This document shows positions 7,552 to 16,673 of a stretch of DNA of 64,000 nt, piece by piece. Position numbers and translations under genes: made by a program. Position 1 is the first letter of the stretch. Each line of letters starts with the position of its first letter. The notes under the pieces are model-generated. The model was not told where the DNA came from. It saw only the letters and a program-made list of their open reading frames with translations, and did no database searches. The DNA is from Jiulongibacter sp966250325 (lineage in GTDB: Bacteria > Bacteroidota > Bacteroidia > Cytophagales > Spirosomataceae). The DNA lies in NCBI GenBank assembly GCA_966250325.1, contig CBINGY010000005.1, positions 74,148 to 138,147 of the forward strand, written 5' to 3'.

Positions 7552-9693
7552 TTATCTCAGCAATGTGATGGTACCGGCACGCGAAAATTCCTGCCCTGCC
7601 AGACTTTTGCCGTTTATCTTGTAAGTATAACTTCCACCCGGCACCTTCTTTGAGCCAGAAGCATCGGTTCCGTCCCAGGCTATTCCACCTACCGAACCCT
7701 CAAAGACAATTCCACCCCAACGATCAAAAATAACTATAGACGCATTTTGAACAAATTTGGAGTTTATCTTAAACGTGTCATTATTTCCATCCCCATTCGG
7801 GCTAAACGCAGAGGGAACAAAAACATCGGCAGGTACGGGAATAGTCACCGTATTACTGAAGGATGGAAAGGCAAAATTTGTGTAACCGGGTATATTCAAA
7901 AACTGTTCAGCCAGAACTCTGAATTTAACTTCTGGCTCATCTGATTCTGATAAAAACTGACCTATAGCCTGATTCAGTTCATTGGTTCTGAAAATGGGCA
8001 AGAAGGTATTGATATTCGGATCAAACATCTGAACAGTGTATCTGGCCGGTCCGTTTGTTATCAGGTTATCAGGAAAAGAGTAGTCAGACCATTCCAGAAT
8101 ATTTCCCTGATAGGTTAGAAAAACGGTACAAAACTCAGGTGATAAGTCTGAAGTAACGCCACAAGCATCTTCTACACTGTACTTGTAGCAATAAGATCCC
8201 TGAGATGGTTTCACGCTGATATCATCAAATGAATTACTTTCACTTTTACCAATCTGAATAAAAGAGTCTCCGCCCGGTGCCTTGTGATAAAACTGATAGG
8301 TACTAATCTCAGATTCTGTATAAACCACAAGCTTTACCAGAGATTCGTCATCAGCAGGATAACCTACATTGATTAGACCATCGGGAACAATTTTAACTGA
8401 AGCATCCATCGGATCTACCTTAACACCACCAGAAGTAACGGTAATAAATTCTGTTTTGCCATTAATGACAATGGCATAAGTGGCCTCCACCGTATACGTG
8501 TATTTTTCAGAACATGTGATACTCTGATCTCTGAACTGCTGATCGGTATTTGAGGTAAGAGGCATGTTTACCGGAGGACAGGTGTTACAGCTGTCTGTGG
8601 TTCTTACCAATTTAAGGTCTTGTGGCACACCGGTAGGATTGGCAGGTAGTTCCCAATTGATGGTTACATCAGATGAGCTGTTCAGTGTGGAACTTGAAGA
8701 TATATTGCAAACAGTATTACTATTGACGAAATCTCCGCATTCCGTCTCATATTTCAAACGGAAGCAATATTTTTTCTCCGCATTAAGGCCTCCCAGTTGA
8801 AAAATGCCATTTTGAGTTTTGCCCCCGCTCACCCAATTCGGATTAGAGCCGTTATCTTCCGAGTAATCTACTTCGTACTCCTTGCCATTGCTAAAGTTTT
8901 TATAGCCCAGTTCCACCCCGGTGCCGTTATTGACAAACTTCACTGTATTAATGATTGGAGATTCCGGAGAAGCCGGATTCTTCAGGTTTGGATAAGTTTC
9001 GCAAACAAATTTATTACCAACCTTATAATAACCAACTATGGATACCTGAGCCAAGGTACCGGAATAGGTTCTTTCTTTAATAATAGGCAATGGATTTGAA
9101 GCAGTTACGGATATCTCCTCTACAAATCCATTACCCCAGTCTATCCGATACTTATCATGACGATTTTCAGGAACATCCGGAATTTCAATATTTACGGTAG
9201 AGCCGTTGCACGTGTAAATTTTCGCTTCCGGTTTACTTCTGTCCAGAACAGCAGATGTAGCACATTTAAGATATTTCTGACCCGATTTCTCACCGATCTG
9301 TAACACCCAATATTCACCGATATTCATCACCTGGGATGCTTTGAAAACTCCACTATTTTTAACCGCGGGTACCGCCACAAAATCAGGAGATGTAATATCT
9401 ACCGAATCGGTTAATCCGAAATAGTAGGAAACCGCAGTCATGGGTACGCCAGAATTGTCACTAATATTCTGTACAGGAATCGCAAGGCTGGTTTGCCCCA
9501 GAAGAGGATCAGTACAACCTGACGATGGCACCAAAAAATTCCCCCCGATGAGATATCCCGGAGGCGGCGTGGTACAAACCTTGGGCATTGGAGGCAAATC
9601 CTGAGCCTGGCCTGATTTTCCGATAAACATCGAAAAAAGTAGGACTGAAAAGATGATGAAATATTTGCCGTAAGATGTCAATGCACAAATCAT
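7552..9693 (-). CDS. Large secreted protein with gliding-motility-associated (type IX secretion) C-terminal domain
   Basis: The 713-residue protein starts with a signal peptide (residues ~1-30, ending GKSGQAQ). The middle is a series of Ig/fibronectin-III-like beta-sandwich segments with scattered Cys pairs. The last ~85 residues match the gliding-motility C-terminal domain (CHU_C type): SAFSPNGDGNNDTFKI, VIFDRWGGIVFEG, WDGTDASGSKKVPGGSYTY and a closing beta strand. In this phylum that domain directs export by the type IX secretion system and attachment to the cell surface. The ligand is unknown. It is transcribed toward ebfC with a 42-base gap. Confidence 0.85.
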   Translation of the reverse strand: MICALTSYGKYFIIFSVLLFSMFIGKSGQAQDLPPMPKVCTTPPPGYLIGGNFLVPSSGCTDPLLGQTSLAIPVQNISDNSGVPMTAVSYYFGLTDSVDITSPDFVAVPAVKNSGVFKASQVMNIGEYWVLQIGEKSGQKYLKCATSAVLDRSKPEAKIYTCNGSTVNIEIPDVPENRHDKYRIDWGNGFVEEISVTASNPLPIIKERTYSGTLAQVSIVGYYKVGNKFVCETYPNLKNPASPESPIINTVKFVNNGTGVELGYKNFSNGKEYEVDYSEDNGSNPNWVSGGKTQNGIFQLGGLNAEKKYCFRLKYETECGDFVNSNTVCNISSSSTLNSSSDVTINWELPANPTGVPQDLKLVRTTDSCNTCPPVNMPLTSNTDQQFRDQSITCSEKYTYTVEATYAIVINGKTEFITVTSGGVKVDPMDASVKIVPDGLINVGYPADDESLVKLVVYTESEISTYQFYHKAPGGDSFIQIGKSESNSFDDISVKPSQGSYCYKYSVEDACGVTSDLSPEFCTVFLTYQGNILEWSDYSFPDNLITNGPARYTVQMFDPNINTFLPIFRTNELNQAIGQFLSESDEPEVKFRVLAEQFLNIPGYTNFAFPSFSNTVTIPVPADVFVPSAFSPNGDGNNDTFKINSKFVQNASIVIFDRWGGIVFEGSVGGIAWDGTDASGSKKVPGGSYTYKINGKSLAGQEFSRAGTITLLR

Positions 9694-9962
9694 TAGTTAC
9701 TTTGCAATACGCTGACTTATGGTTTTTCAAAAATCATGCCTAACTCATGATAAGCCCGTAAATACAGGGCATGAAATCACCTGCTTAAGATACTACATAT
9801 CTACTGATATTCAATAGTTTAAACACATATCAATCACCATAATATTTTTAGTCGTACCTTATTCAAAAACTTTGTGCCCCTTTCTCCTGTTTTTAGACCG
9901 GAGGGTCTCAAAAAGTCACCTATCTTTGTACTAGTTTTCAATCAGAAAGATCGGATTTAAGC
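9694..9962. other. Divergent intergenic region before ribBA
   Basis: These 269 A/T-rich bases hold the ribBA -7 element (9921-9928) and a small imperfect hairpin GACC-GGAG-GGTC at about 9896-9907 flanked by T-rich and A-rich runs, which could be a weak terminator. No gene or known riboswitch (including an FMN aptamer) was recognised. Confidence 0.4.
9921..9928 (+). promoter_or_regulatory. -7 promoter element of ribBA
   Basis: TATCTTTG is an exact TAnnTTTG match 34 bases before the ribBA ATG. The leader it implies is too short for an FMN riboswitch. Confidence 0.55.
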
Positions 9963-11174
9963 ATGTCAGAAATCGTTTTGGATAGCATAGAGGATGCCGT
10001 GAGTGATATTAAACAGGGAAAAGTAGTTATCGTGGTGGATGACGAGGACCGGGAGAATGAGGGCGATTTCATCTGTGCGGCTGAGCTTATCACTCCAGAG
10101 CTGGTCAACTTTATGGTAAAGGAAGGACGCGGGCTCATGTGTGCTCCTTTAACTTCTGAGCGTTGTGAAGAGCTGGGTCTGGAAATGATGGTAGGTAAAA
10201 ACACCGCCAGTCATCAGACCCCTTTTACGGTTTCGGTGGACCTTCTCGGAAATGGATGCACCACGGGTATTTCGGCTTCAGACAGGGCCAAAACCATTCT
10301 CTCTCTCACCGACCCGGATACTAAACCCGAGGATCTCGGAAGGCCCGGGCATATTTTCCCGCTTCGTGCTGCAGATGGGGGTGTACTCAGAAGAGCCGGC
10401 CACACCGAAGCGGCTATCGATCTGGCACGTTTAGCAGGTTTAAAACCCGCCGGAGTGCTCATTGAGATCATGAATGAAGATGGATCCATGTCCCGATTGC
10501 CTGAACTAAGAGCTCTTGCTGATAAACATGATCTTAAACTGATCAGCATTAAATCTCTCATTGGGTATTTAATTGAAAAAGAGACTCTTATTGAGCGGGA
10601 AATTGGAGTGCAGCTACCCACCGAATGGGGAAACTTTGATCTGCTGGCCTACCGCCAAAAAGACAATAACCAATTACACCTGGCCCTTAAGAAAGGGGAC
10701 TGGTTACCTGGAGAGCCGGTTATGGTACGGGTACATTCTTCCTGCGTTACAGGAGATATTTTTGGTTCCTGCAGATGTGACTGTGGCCCTCAACTTCACA
10801 GAGCCATGGAAATGGTAGAGCAGGAAGGGAAAGGTTTGGTACTATATATGAATCAGGAAGGTCGGGGAATAGGTCTTCTGAACAAACTGAAGGCCTACAA
10901 ATTACAGGAAATGGGGAGAGATACCGTTGAAGCAAACCTGGAGCTGGGCTTTAAACCAGACCAGAGAGATTATGGTGTAGGTGCCCAGATATTAAGAGAT
11001 TTACAAATCAGTAAAATACGATTGCTTTCAAATAATCCGCAAAAACGTGTGGGACTCATGGGTTATGGCCTTGAGATTGTTGAAAATATTCCTCTTGAAA
11101 TTACTCCGAATCCTTTCAACGAAAACTACCTCGTCACCAAACGGGATAAAATGGGGCATACTATTCTTAAGTAA
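9963..11174 (+). CDS. ribBA: Bifunctional DHBP synthase / GTP cyclohydrolase II (RibBA)
   Basis: The fusion supplies both precursors of riboflavin. The RibB half (residues ~1-205) makes 3,4-dihydroxy-2-butanone 4-phosphate and shows the acidic metal motif DDEDRENEGDFI (25-36) and RRAGHTEAAIDLARLAG. The RibA half (residues ~206-403) opens GTP and carries the zinc site in HSSCVTGDIFGSCRCDCG, then YMNQEGRGIGL and LGFKPDQRDYGVGAQIL. Both active sites look intact. The stop codon is followed directly by the ATG of mtgA, so the two are co-transcribed. Confidence 0.97.
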   Translation: MSEIVLDSIEDAVSDIKQGKVVIVVDDEDRENEGDFICAAELITPELVNFMVKEGRGLMCAPLTSERCEELGLEMMVGKNTASHQTPFTVSVDLLGNGCTTGISASDRAKTILSLTDPDTKPEDLGRPGHIFPLRAADGGVLRRAGHTEAAIDLARLAGLKPAGVLIEIMNEDGSMSRLPELRALADKHDLKLISIKSLIGYLIEKETLIEREIGVQLPTEWGNFDLLAYRQKDNNQLHLALKKGDWLPGEPVMVRVHSSCVTGDIFGSCRCDCGPQLHRAMEMVEQEGKGLVLYMNQEGRGIGLLNKLKAYKLQEMGRDTVEANLELGFKPDQRDYGVGAQILRDLQISKIRLLSNNPQKRVGLMGYGLEIVENIPLEITPNPFNENYLVTKRDKMGHTILK

Positions 11175-11861
11175 ATGAGTACTCGTCGCAAAAATCGTAT
11201 CGGTCGTTTCATCTTAAGAGGTATTGCTTACTTCTTTGCAATTACAATTGGGTTGGTTATCGTATTCAGATTTGTTCCTGTGCCCATTACTGCAACCATG
11301 ATTGGCCAATGGATTTCAGGAGGAGAGCTCCATTACAGCTGGCGTTCCATCGATAAGATAAATCCCAATATGGCCATTGCGGCAGTGGCTGCCGAAGATC
11401 AACTTTTTCCGGAGCACAATGGCTTTGACATTAAAGCCATCAAAGAAGCTCTTCAGAACAATAAGAAAGGAAAAAAAGTACGTGGAGCCAGTACTATATC
11501 GCAGCAAACGGCAAAAAATGTCTTTCTCTGGCAAAAACAAAGCTGGTTCAGAAAAGGATTAGAAACTTATTTTACCTTTCTCATAGAAACAATTTGGGGT
11601 AAAAAACGTATTTTGGAAGTGTATATTAACGTGGCGGAGTTTGGCCCGCAGACTTTCGGAGCACAGGCGGCTGCAAAACAATATTTTGGTATCGATGCCG
11701 TAAATCTCAGCAGAAAACAGGCCTCAAGACTTGCCGCTGTACTACCAAGCCCCAGAAAGTGGAGTGCTGCCAAACCAGGACCATACGTGACCAGAAGAAC
11801 CGCCCATATTGAGCGACAAATACGGTCGTTGGGTGGCAATGCCTATCTGAAAGACCTGTAA
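11175..11861 (+). CDS. mtgA: Monofunctional biosynthetic peptidoglycan transglycosylase (MtgA)
   Basis: MtgA polymerises lipid II into glycan chains. The 228-residue protein has one N-terminal membrane anchor (residues ~10-35) and a GT51 domain with AVAAEDQLFPEHNGFD (catalytic Glu), GASTISQQTAKNVFLW, and KKRILEVYINVAEFG. There is no transpeptidase domain, as expected for MtgA. The start follows the ribBA stop without a gap, and a peptidase M19 gene follows after 9 bases, so this is an operon of three genes with no obvious common pathway. Confidence 0.95.
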   Translation: MSTRRKNRIGRFILRGIAYFFAITIGLVIVFRFVPVPITATMIGQWISGGELHYSWRSIDKINPNMAIAAVAAEDQLFPEHNGFDIKAIKEALQNNKKGKKVRGASTISQQTAKNVFLWQKQSWFRKGLETYFTFLIETIWGKKRILEVYINVAEFGPQTFGAQAAAKQYFGIDAVNLSRKQASRLAAVLPSPRKWSAAKPGPYVTRRTAHIERQIRSLGGNAYLKDL

Positions 11862-11870
11862 AGAAAAACT

Positions 11871-12944
11871 ATGTTTATTTTTGATGCCCATCTTGACCTT
11901 TCCATGAACGCCATGGAATGGAACCGTGATTTACGCGAGCCGCTTAAAATCATCAGACAAAGAGAAAAACACCTTTCAGATAAGCCAGACCGTGCTAAAA
12001 ACACCGTTTGTTTTCCGGAAATGCATCGTGGCGATATCGGTCTTTGTGTGGCTACCTTAATTGCCCGGTATAGTAAACCCAAATCGGTACTGCCGGGGTG
12101 GGCATCTCAGGCACAAGCCTGGGCTCAGGTACAAGGCCAGCTCGCCTGGTATAAGGAAATGGAGCGACAGGGACAAATGAAGTCGGTTCTTACACCGACC
12201 GATTTAGAAAATCATCTGACCGATTGGACCCATCACGATCGGGAGTTTAAACCTATAGGTTACGTACTCTCGCTGGAGGGTGCAGATTCCGTGATCTCTC
12301 CAGATCACCTTGAGGTGCTTTTCGGACAAGGCTTGAGGGCCATCGGATTATCTCATTACGGTATGGGTGTACATGCCGCCGGCACAGACTCAGAAAGTAA
12401 ACTCACGGAAAAAGGCAGAAAACTTCTTACAAAAGTGGATGAACTGGGAATAATTCTGGATGCCACGCACCTTTCTGATAAGAGCTTTTACGACGCCCTG
12501 GAGCGATTTGATGGCCCGGTTTGGGCAAGCCACCATCTATGCCGCACCATAACACCCCATAATCGTCAGCTAAGTGATGACATGATCAGGATGCTTCTAA
12601 AGCGGGATGCGGTAATCGGGATGGCTTTTGACGCCTGGATGATTATACCTAACTGGATTCGTGGTTACAGCACACCGAAAAATAAACGACTTACCCTGGA
12701 TAATCTGGTTGACCATGTAGCTCATATAGCCTGGCTGGCCGGTGGTACTCAAAATATCATGATCGGCTCTGATCTGGACGGTGCCTTCGGTTTTGAACAA
12801 ACTCCGCAGGAAGTCAAGAGTATTGCTGATCTGCAGAAGTTTGGAGAGGCACTAAGCAAACGAAATTTCAGTGATGCCGATATTGAAGGTATATTCTGGA
12901 AAAACGGAGTGGATTTCCTCCGGAAAAATCTCCCGGAATCGTAA
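11871..12944 (+). CDS. Membrane-dipeptidase-like metallopeptidase (family M19)
   Basis: The 357-residue protein looks like a zinc dipeptidase of the renal dipeptidase family. It begins with the metal motif FDAHLD, then SLEGADS (bridging Glu), ILDATHLSD and WASHHLCRTITPHNRQLSD (His ligands), and ends with GSDLDGAFG and IFWKNGVDFLRKNL. All metal positions appear present. No signal peptide is seen, so it is probably cytoplasmic. It closes the ribBA-mtgA operon and may recycle dipeptides, but the substrate is not known. Confidence 0.9.
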   Translation: MFIFDAHLDLSMNAMEWNRDLREPLKIIRQREKHLSDKPDRAKNTVCFPEMHRGDIGLCVATLIARYSKPKSVLPGWASQAQAWAQVQGQLAWYKEMERQGQMKSVLTPTDLENHLTDWTHHDREFKPIGYVLSLEGADSVISPDHLEVLFGQGLRAIGLSHYGMGVHAAGTDSESKLTEKGRKLLTKVDELGIILDATHLSDKSFYDALERFDGPVWASHHLCRTITPHNRQLSDDMIRMLLKRDAVIGMAFDAWMIIPNWIRGYSTPKNKRLTLDNLVDHVAHIAWLAGGTQNIMIGSDLDGAFGFEQTPQEVKSIADLQKFGEALSKRNFSDADIEGIFWKNGVDFLRKNLPES

Positions 12945-12976
12945 AAAAAGAAGGACGGCAAATTCATCCCGTCCTT
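12942..12976 (-). terminator. Terminator between M19 peptidase and argG, mainly for argG
   Basis: GAAGGACGG (12950-12958) pairs with CCGTCCTTC (12968-12976). On the minus strand the stem is followed by TTTTTTT, so it ends argG. On the plus strand the tail is only CTCTCTTT, so it may work weakly in both directions. Confidence 0.8.
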
Positions 12977-13003
12977 CCTCTCTTTGAAAAACTACTCTGC
13001 AGA

Positions 13004-14212
13004 TTATTTTCCCTCTGCCATTTCTTTAATTTTTTGATATATCATCACCTGATTGGAGGCAATTTTGGAGAATCCACGAACATCATCACCAGACCAGGCG
13101 TTGTTCATCTCACCATAACTTCCAAACACATTAGACATCAGATCATAGTCAGATTTGATACCAAGTAAATCAAATTTATACGGCGACAGCCTCACACGTA
13201 CATCTCCGGTTACGTGCGACTGAGTTGACTCAAAAAATGCCTCCATATCCCGCATCACCGGGTCATTAAACTGCCCTTCATGAAGCTGAATTCCGTACCA
13301 TTCGGCCAGGTTCTGTTTCCAGTATTGCTGCCATTTGGTAAGTACATGCTTTTCAAGCAAATGATGTGCCTTGATAATAATTAGCGGGGCCGCTGCTTCA
13401 AAACCAACTCTACCTTTAATTCCGATAATGGTATCTCCCACATGAGTATCTCTGCCTATACCATACGGCGTAGCCAAAGCATGAAGAGCCCTGATAGCAT
13501 CTACAGGATTTGCGTACTCTTTTCCTGCTACTCCCTTCAGTTCGCCTTTATGAAAGGTGAGCAAAACTTCCTCTTCTCCCTCCTTTGATCGCTGAATAGG
13601 GAAAGCCGATTCCGGTAGGTTATCATACGAGTTTAAAGTTTCTTTTCCTCCTACCGAAGTACCCCACAGACCCTGATTGATCGAATATGCAGCCTTGTGC
13701 CAGGGCCTGTCTACCCCTTTCGCTTTCAGAAATTCAATTTCTGCCTCCCGGGAAAGTCTGAGATCGCGAATTGGTGTGATGATTTCAGCATCAGGCACGA
13801 TGATCCGGAAAGCCATATCAAACCTTACCTGATCATTCCCGGCACCCGTACTTCCATGAGCAATTGCACCCGCATGAATGCTACGTGCATATTCTGCCAC
13901 CGCTACGGCCTGAAAAATCCGCTCGGCACTTACAGAAAGCGGGTACGTATTATTCTTGAGAACATTTCCGAAAATAAGGTATTTAATACACTCCTGATAG
14001 TACTTATCGGCCACCCGGGCGGTATGATGTGTTTTTACACCTAATTCATACGCTTTCTTCTCAATATCTGCTATTTCCTCATCGGTAAACCCACCGGTAT
14101 CTACCAGCACCGAGTGCACCTCCATGCCTTTTTCTTCCCCCAGATACTTTACACAAAATGAGGTATCGAGACCTCCGCTGTATGCCAATACTACTTTTTT
14201 CTTTTCTGCCAT
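13004..14212 (-). CDS. argG: Argininosuccinate synthase (ArgG)
   Basis: ArgG joins citrulline and aspartate with ATP in arginine synthesis. The protein begins MAEKKKVVLAYSGGLDTS, the N-type PP-loop, and continues with AIAHGSTGAGNDQVRFD and GKETLNSYDNLPES. I chose the ATG at 14212 (402 residues). A longer in-frame start at 14239 would overlap the -7 element at 14237-14244 and add residues unlike the family. No other arginine genes are adjacent. Confidence 0.93.
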   Translation of the reverse strand: MAEKKKVVLAYSGGLDTSFCVKYLGEEKGMEVHSVLVDTGGFTDEEIADIEKKAYELGVKTHHTARVADKYYQECIKYLIFGNVLKNNTYPLSVSAERIFQAVAVAEYARSIHAGAIAHGSTGAGNDQVRFDMAFRIIVPDAEIITPIRDLRLSREAEIEFLKAKGVDRPWHKAAYSINQGLWGTSVGGKETLNSYDNLPESAFPIQRSKEGEEEVLLTFHKGELKGVAGKEYANPVDAIRALHALATPYGIGRDTHVGDTIIGIKGRVGFEAAAPLIIIKAHHLLEKHVLTKWQQYWKQNLAEWYGIQLHEGQFNDPVMRDMEAFFESTQSHVTGDVRVRLSPYKFDLLGIKSDYDLMSNVFGSYGEMNNAWSGDDVRGFSKIASNQVMIYQKIKEMAEGK

Positions 14213-14236
14213 TTTCTTGATTTCCAAACTGAGCCG

Positions 14237-14244
14237 CAAAAATA
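14237..14244 (-). promoter_or_regulatory. -7 promoter element of argG
   Basis: Minus-strand TATTTTTG matches TAnnTTTG exactly, 24 bases before the argG ATG at 14212. It supports the shorter start. Confidence 0.55.
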
Positions 14245-14289
14245 GGGTATTGTGGTGGGATTGTGAATATACCCGAGCTTAGAACTTAG

Positions 14290-15369
14290 CTATCGGGGAA
14301 CCGTGAAATACATAACAAAGGCGATGGACCCGAAGACCATATTGGGAAGCCAAACGGCCAGCAGAGGATTGAGATCACCGGCTTCCGCAATTCCTTTTGA
14401 CATGATATAGAAAAGGATGTACGTAAACGCCAGCAAAAAACCGATCGCAATCTGTAAACCTACTCCTCCCCTGCGTTTTCGTGCAGATACAATAAGTGCC
14501 ATTAATGAGAGAATCACCACAGCAAAAGGTGTGGCAAAACGCTGATAAAGTTCAATCTGATACGGCTGAATGCCCTCAGAACCACGGGTATTCAAAAGAG
14601 CGATTCGGCTGCGTAACTCGGGAATCGTGAAGGTTTCCTGAATCGCATGTCTGCTTTCAAAATCTCCCGGAAACATATTTATGGTAGAGTCGGTGTGGTC
14701 AGTATTGATTAGGAGATCATCCTTCATAATCCCGATTTTACGAATTCGGTAGTCATATAACCTCCAGGTTTCCAGGCTGTCTATCCAGGAAACACGCCTT
14801 GCCGTAAGTTTTTCAACCAGCTTATTTTTCTCAAATTTCTCCAGGGTAAAGTCAAAGGCCGTTTTGGAGTCATTATTATAGGTGGAAAAATACATGTAAA
14901 CATCTGGGGCAACGGCCATGTGAAAGTCACGATCAGAAAAATAAAACTGATCGTTAATATATTGATTTTCAAAGGATATCCGCTTGGCGTTTGCCTTTGG
15001 CAATACCCAACCTACCATTGCGAAAGAAAAAAGCCCCACCAGTATGGAGCCCATTAGGTAGGGAATCATGAGCCTTCTGAAACTTACTCCACTGGTAAGA
15101 ATGGCTATGATCTCACTGTGTGAAGCCATTTTGGCCGTAAAAAAAACCGTAGAAATGAAAATCATGAGCGGGCTTATGTAATTTGCCCAGTAGGGAGCCA
15201 GATTGGCGTAGTAAGTCAACAGAATTTCGCGTGTGGGAGCGTTTTTCTGTATAAAATCATCGTTCTTCTCCACATAATCTATCACCAGAATTACCAGAAC
15301 AATCACAAACACCGCAAAGACATAGGTGGTGAGGAATCGTTTGAGAAGATGTTTGTTGAGAATTTTCAT
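14290..15369 (-). CDS. LptF/LptG family lipopolysaccharide export permease
   Basis: The 359-residue protein has the LptF/G layout: an N-terminal membrane block (residues ~12-30, 50-85 and 100-125), a periplasmic beta-jellyroll region (~140-265), and a C-terminal membrane block of about three helices. The stretch near residue 90 (SEIIAILTSGVSFRRLM) matches the conserved cytoplasmic coupling helix that contacts the LptB ATPase. LptF/G pull LPS from the inner membrane. It cannot be told which partner of the pair this is. A TACTTTCG near-match to the -7 element lies at 15380-15387. Confidence 0.9.
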   Translation of the reverse strand: MKILNKHLLKRFLTTYVFAVFVIVLVILVIDYVEKNDDFIQKNAPTREILLTYYANLAPYWANYISPLMIFISTVFFTAKMASHSEIIAILTSGVSFRRLMIPYLMGSILVGLFSFAMVGWVLPKANAKRISFENQYINDQFYFSDRDFHMAVAPDVYMYFSTYNNDSKTAFDFTLEKFEKNKLVEKLTARRVSWIDSLETWRLYDYRIRKIGIMKDDLLINTDHTDSTINMFPGDFESRHAIQETFTIPELRSRIALLNTRGSEGIQPYQIELYQRFATPFAVVILSLMALIVSARKRRGGVGLQIAIGFLLAFTYILFYIMSKGIAEAGDLNPLLAVWLPNMVFGSIAFVMYFTVPR

Positions 15370-15424
15370 GAACTGACTGCGAAAGTAACCGTTACCGCAT
15401 CAAAACTTTGCTTTTTAAAAGATT

Positions 15425-16087
15425 TTAACGGGAAATAACCTGTATGTTTCTCGCCACCTCTATACTGATCCGAAGACTCTGCTGATCGTCTGTCAATAAT
15501 TCAAAGGAATGATCAAATTCACTTTTGTCGGTTATCCGAAGGTTCAGGCCCAGTTTTATACCTAATTTATCCAGGTGCTGTAAAAATAAACTGGAGTCCT
15601 CAGACACTCCCATAATTACATAGGCGGTTTCTACTTCTCCCTCAGATAATCTAATGGTTTTGGTTACGGGCATTACACCTGTAGAATCGGGAATAGGATC
15701 ACCGTGCGGATCAAACCTGGGGCGTCCCAGAAAAATATCCAATCTGTCTGTAAGCTCGCTCGATTTAATATGCTCCAGTTGCTCAGCCAGATCATGTATT
15801 TCATCCCACCTGAAACCCAGCTTATCTACCAGAAAAACCTCCCAAAGCCTGTGTTTCCGAATGATACGCAAGGCTATTTCAGTACCCGCATCGGTAAGTT
15901 TTACCCCCTGATACTTCTGGTAATGAATGTATTTTTTCTCAGAGAGCTTACGAAGCATATCTGTTACAGAAGCCGCTCTGGTCTGGGTCATTTCTGCCAG
16001 CTCATTCGTGCTTACCATTTCTCCCTGCTTTTGATCAGAAAGGTGATAGATAGCTTTGATGTAATTCTCTTCGGTAAATGAAACCAT
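15425..16087 (-). CDS. DtxR/MntR family metal-dependent transcriptional regulator
   Basis: The 220-residue protein has an N-terminal winged helix (MVSFTEENYIKAIYHLSD, then STNELAEMTQTRAASVTDMLRKL), a metal-binding/dimerisation helix region (HRLWEVFLVDKLG, EQLEHIKSSELTDRLD), and a C-terminal FeoA/SH3-like domain from about residue 145. The family represses metal uptake genes when Mn2+ or Fe2+ is bound. No metal transporter gene is adjacent in this window, so the target is unknown. Confidence 0.9.
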   Translation of the reverse strand: MVSFTEENYIKAIYHLSDQKQGEMVSTNELAEMTQTRAASVTDMLRKLSEKKYIHYQKYQGVKLTDAGTEIALRIIRKHRLWEVFLVDKLGFRWDEIHDLAEQLEHIKSSELTDRLDIFLGRPRFDPHGDPIPDSTGVMPVTKTIRLSEGEVETAYVIMGVSEDSSLFLQHLDKLGIKLGLNLRITDKSEFDHSFELLTDDQQSLRISIEVARNIQVISR

Positions 16088-16110
16088 GCGTCATTTAAAA
16101 AAACAAAGGG

Positions 16111-16118
16111 CAAAATTA
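16111..16118 (-). promoter_or_regulatory. -7 promoter element of the DtxR/MntR-family gene
   Basis: Minus-strand TAATTTTG matches TAnnTTTG exactly, 23 bases before the ATG at 16087. Confidence 0.5.
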
Positions 16119-16204
16119 GCGGAAAAGCTGTTGAATAAAAATCAGTGAACATACAACTCTGTCTTCAGCAATTACGTTCTTTTGCCAACGAAACTACTAT
16201 ACAT

Positions 16205-16606
16205 ATGAACAAGCTTCTTATCATTTTTGGAATCCTTTACATGGCGGGCTGTGAAACAGAAGGAGAGGTACCTGCAGAAAGTAAGATTGTAGTAAAAGAG
16301 AATGAATCCAGAAATTTCAGTATCGATGGCAAAACATCTGAAATCAAAATTACGGAAATACAGGATAGCCGCTGCCCGGAAAATGCCAATTGTGTACGGG
16401 CTGGTGAGGTAATTGTACGTTTTGACCTGGAAATAGGCGGTGATAAAACGAAAGGACTTGAGCTATGCCTTCAATGCGAAAACTCGATGAATATACCTGC
16501 GAGTGCCCAAATAAATGGTCACACGCTCACCCTTCTTGAAGTGAGCCCTTACCCGAATGCCTCCGTGCCAGTTGGCCAGCGTACTGCCACGTTTTCGCTG
16601 CAATAG
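16205..16606 (+). CDS. Small lipoprotein of unknown function
   Basis: The 133-residue product has a lipoprotein signal (MNKLLIIFGILYMAGCE, lipobox MAGC), so it should be lipid-anchored at Cys16 in the envelope. The mature part is a small beta-rich domain with two Cys-x-n-Cys pairs (CPENANC and CLQC). The CPENANCVRAGEV segment resembles short lipoproteins common in this phylum. An earlier GTG at 16145 would spoil the signal peptide, so ATG 16205 was chosen. Function not recognised. Confidence 0.75.
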   Translation: MNKLLIIFGILYMAGCETEGEVPAESKIVVKENESRNFSIDGKTSEIKITEIQDSRCPENANCVRAGEVIVRFDLEIGGDKTKGLELCLQCENSMNIPASAQINGHTLTLLEVSPYPNASVPVGQRTATFSLQ

Positions 16607-16673
16607 AATTTAGCAAGATTTGGAATTCTATCGAATTTCTGGCTAATTCGGCACGCAAATAAAATCCAGGTAG

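Noticed and set aside
9694..9962. FMN riboswitch before ribBA
   Set aside because: The leader after the -7 element is only about 30 bases and the FMN aptamer core was not seen.
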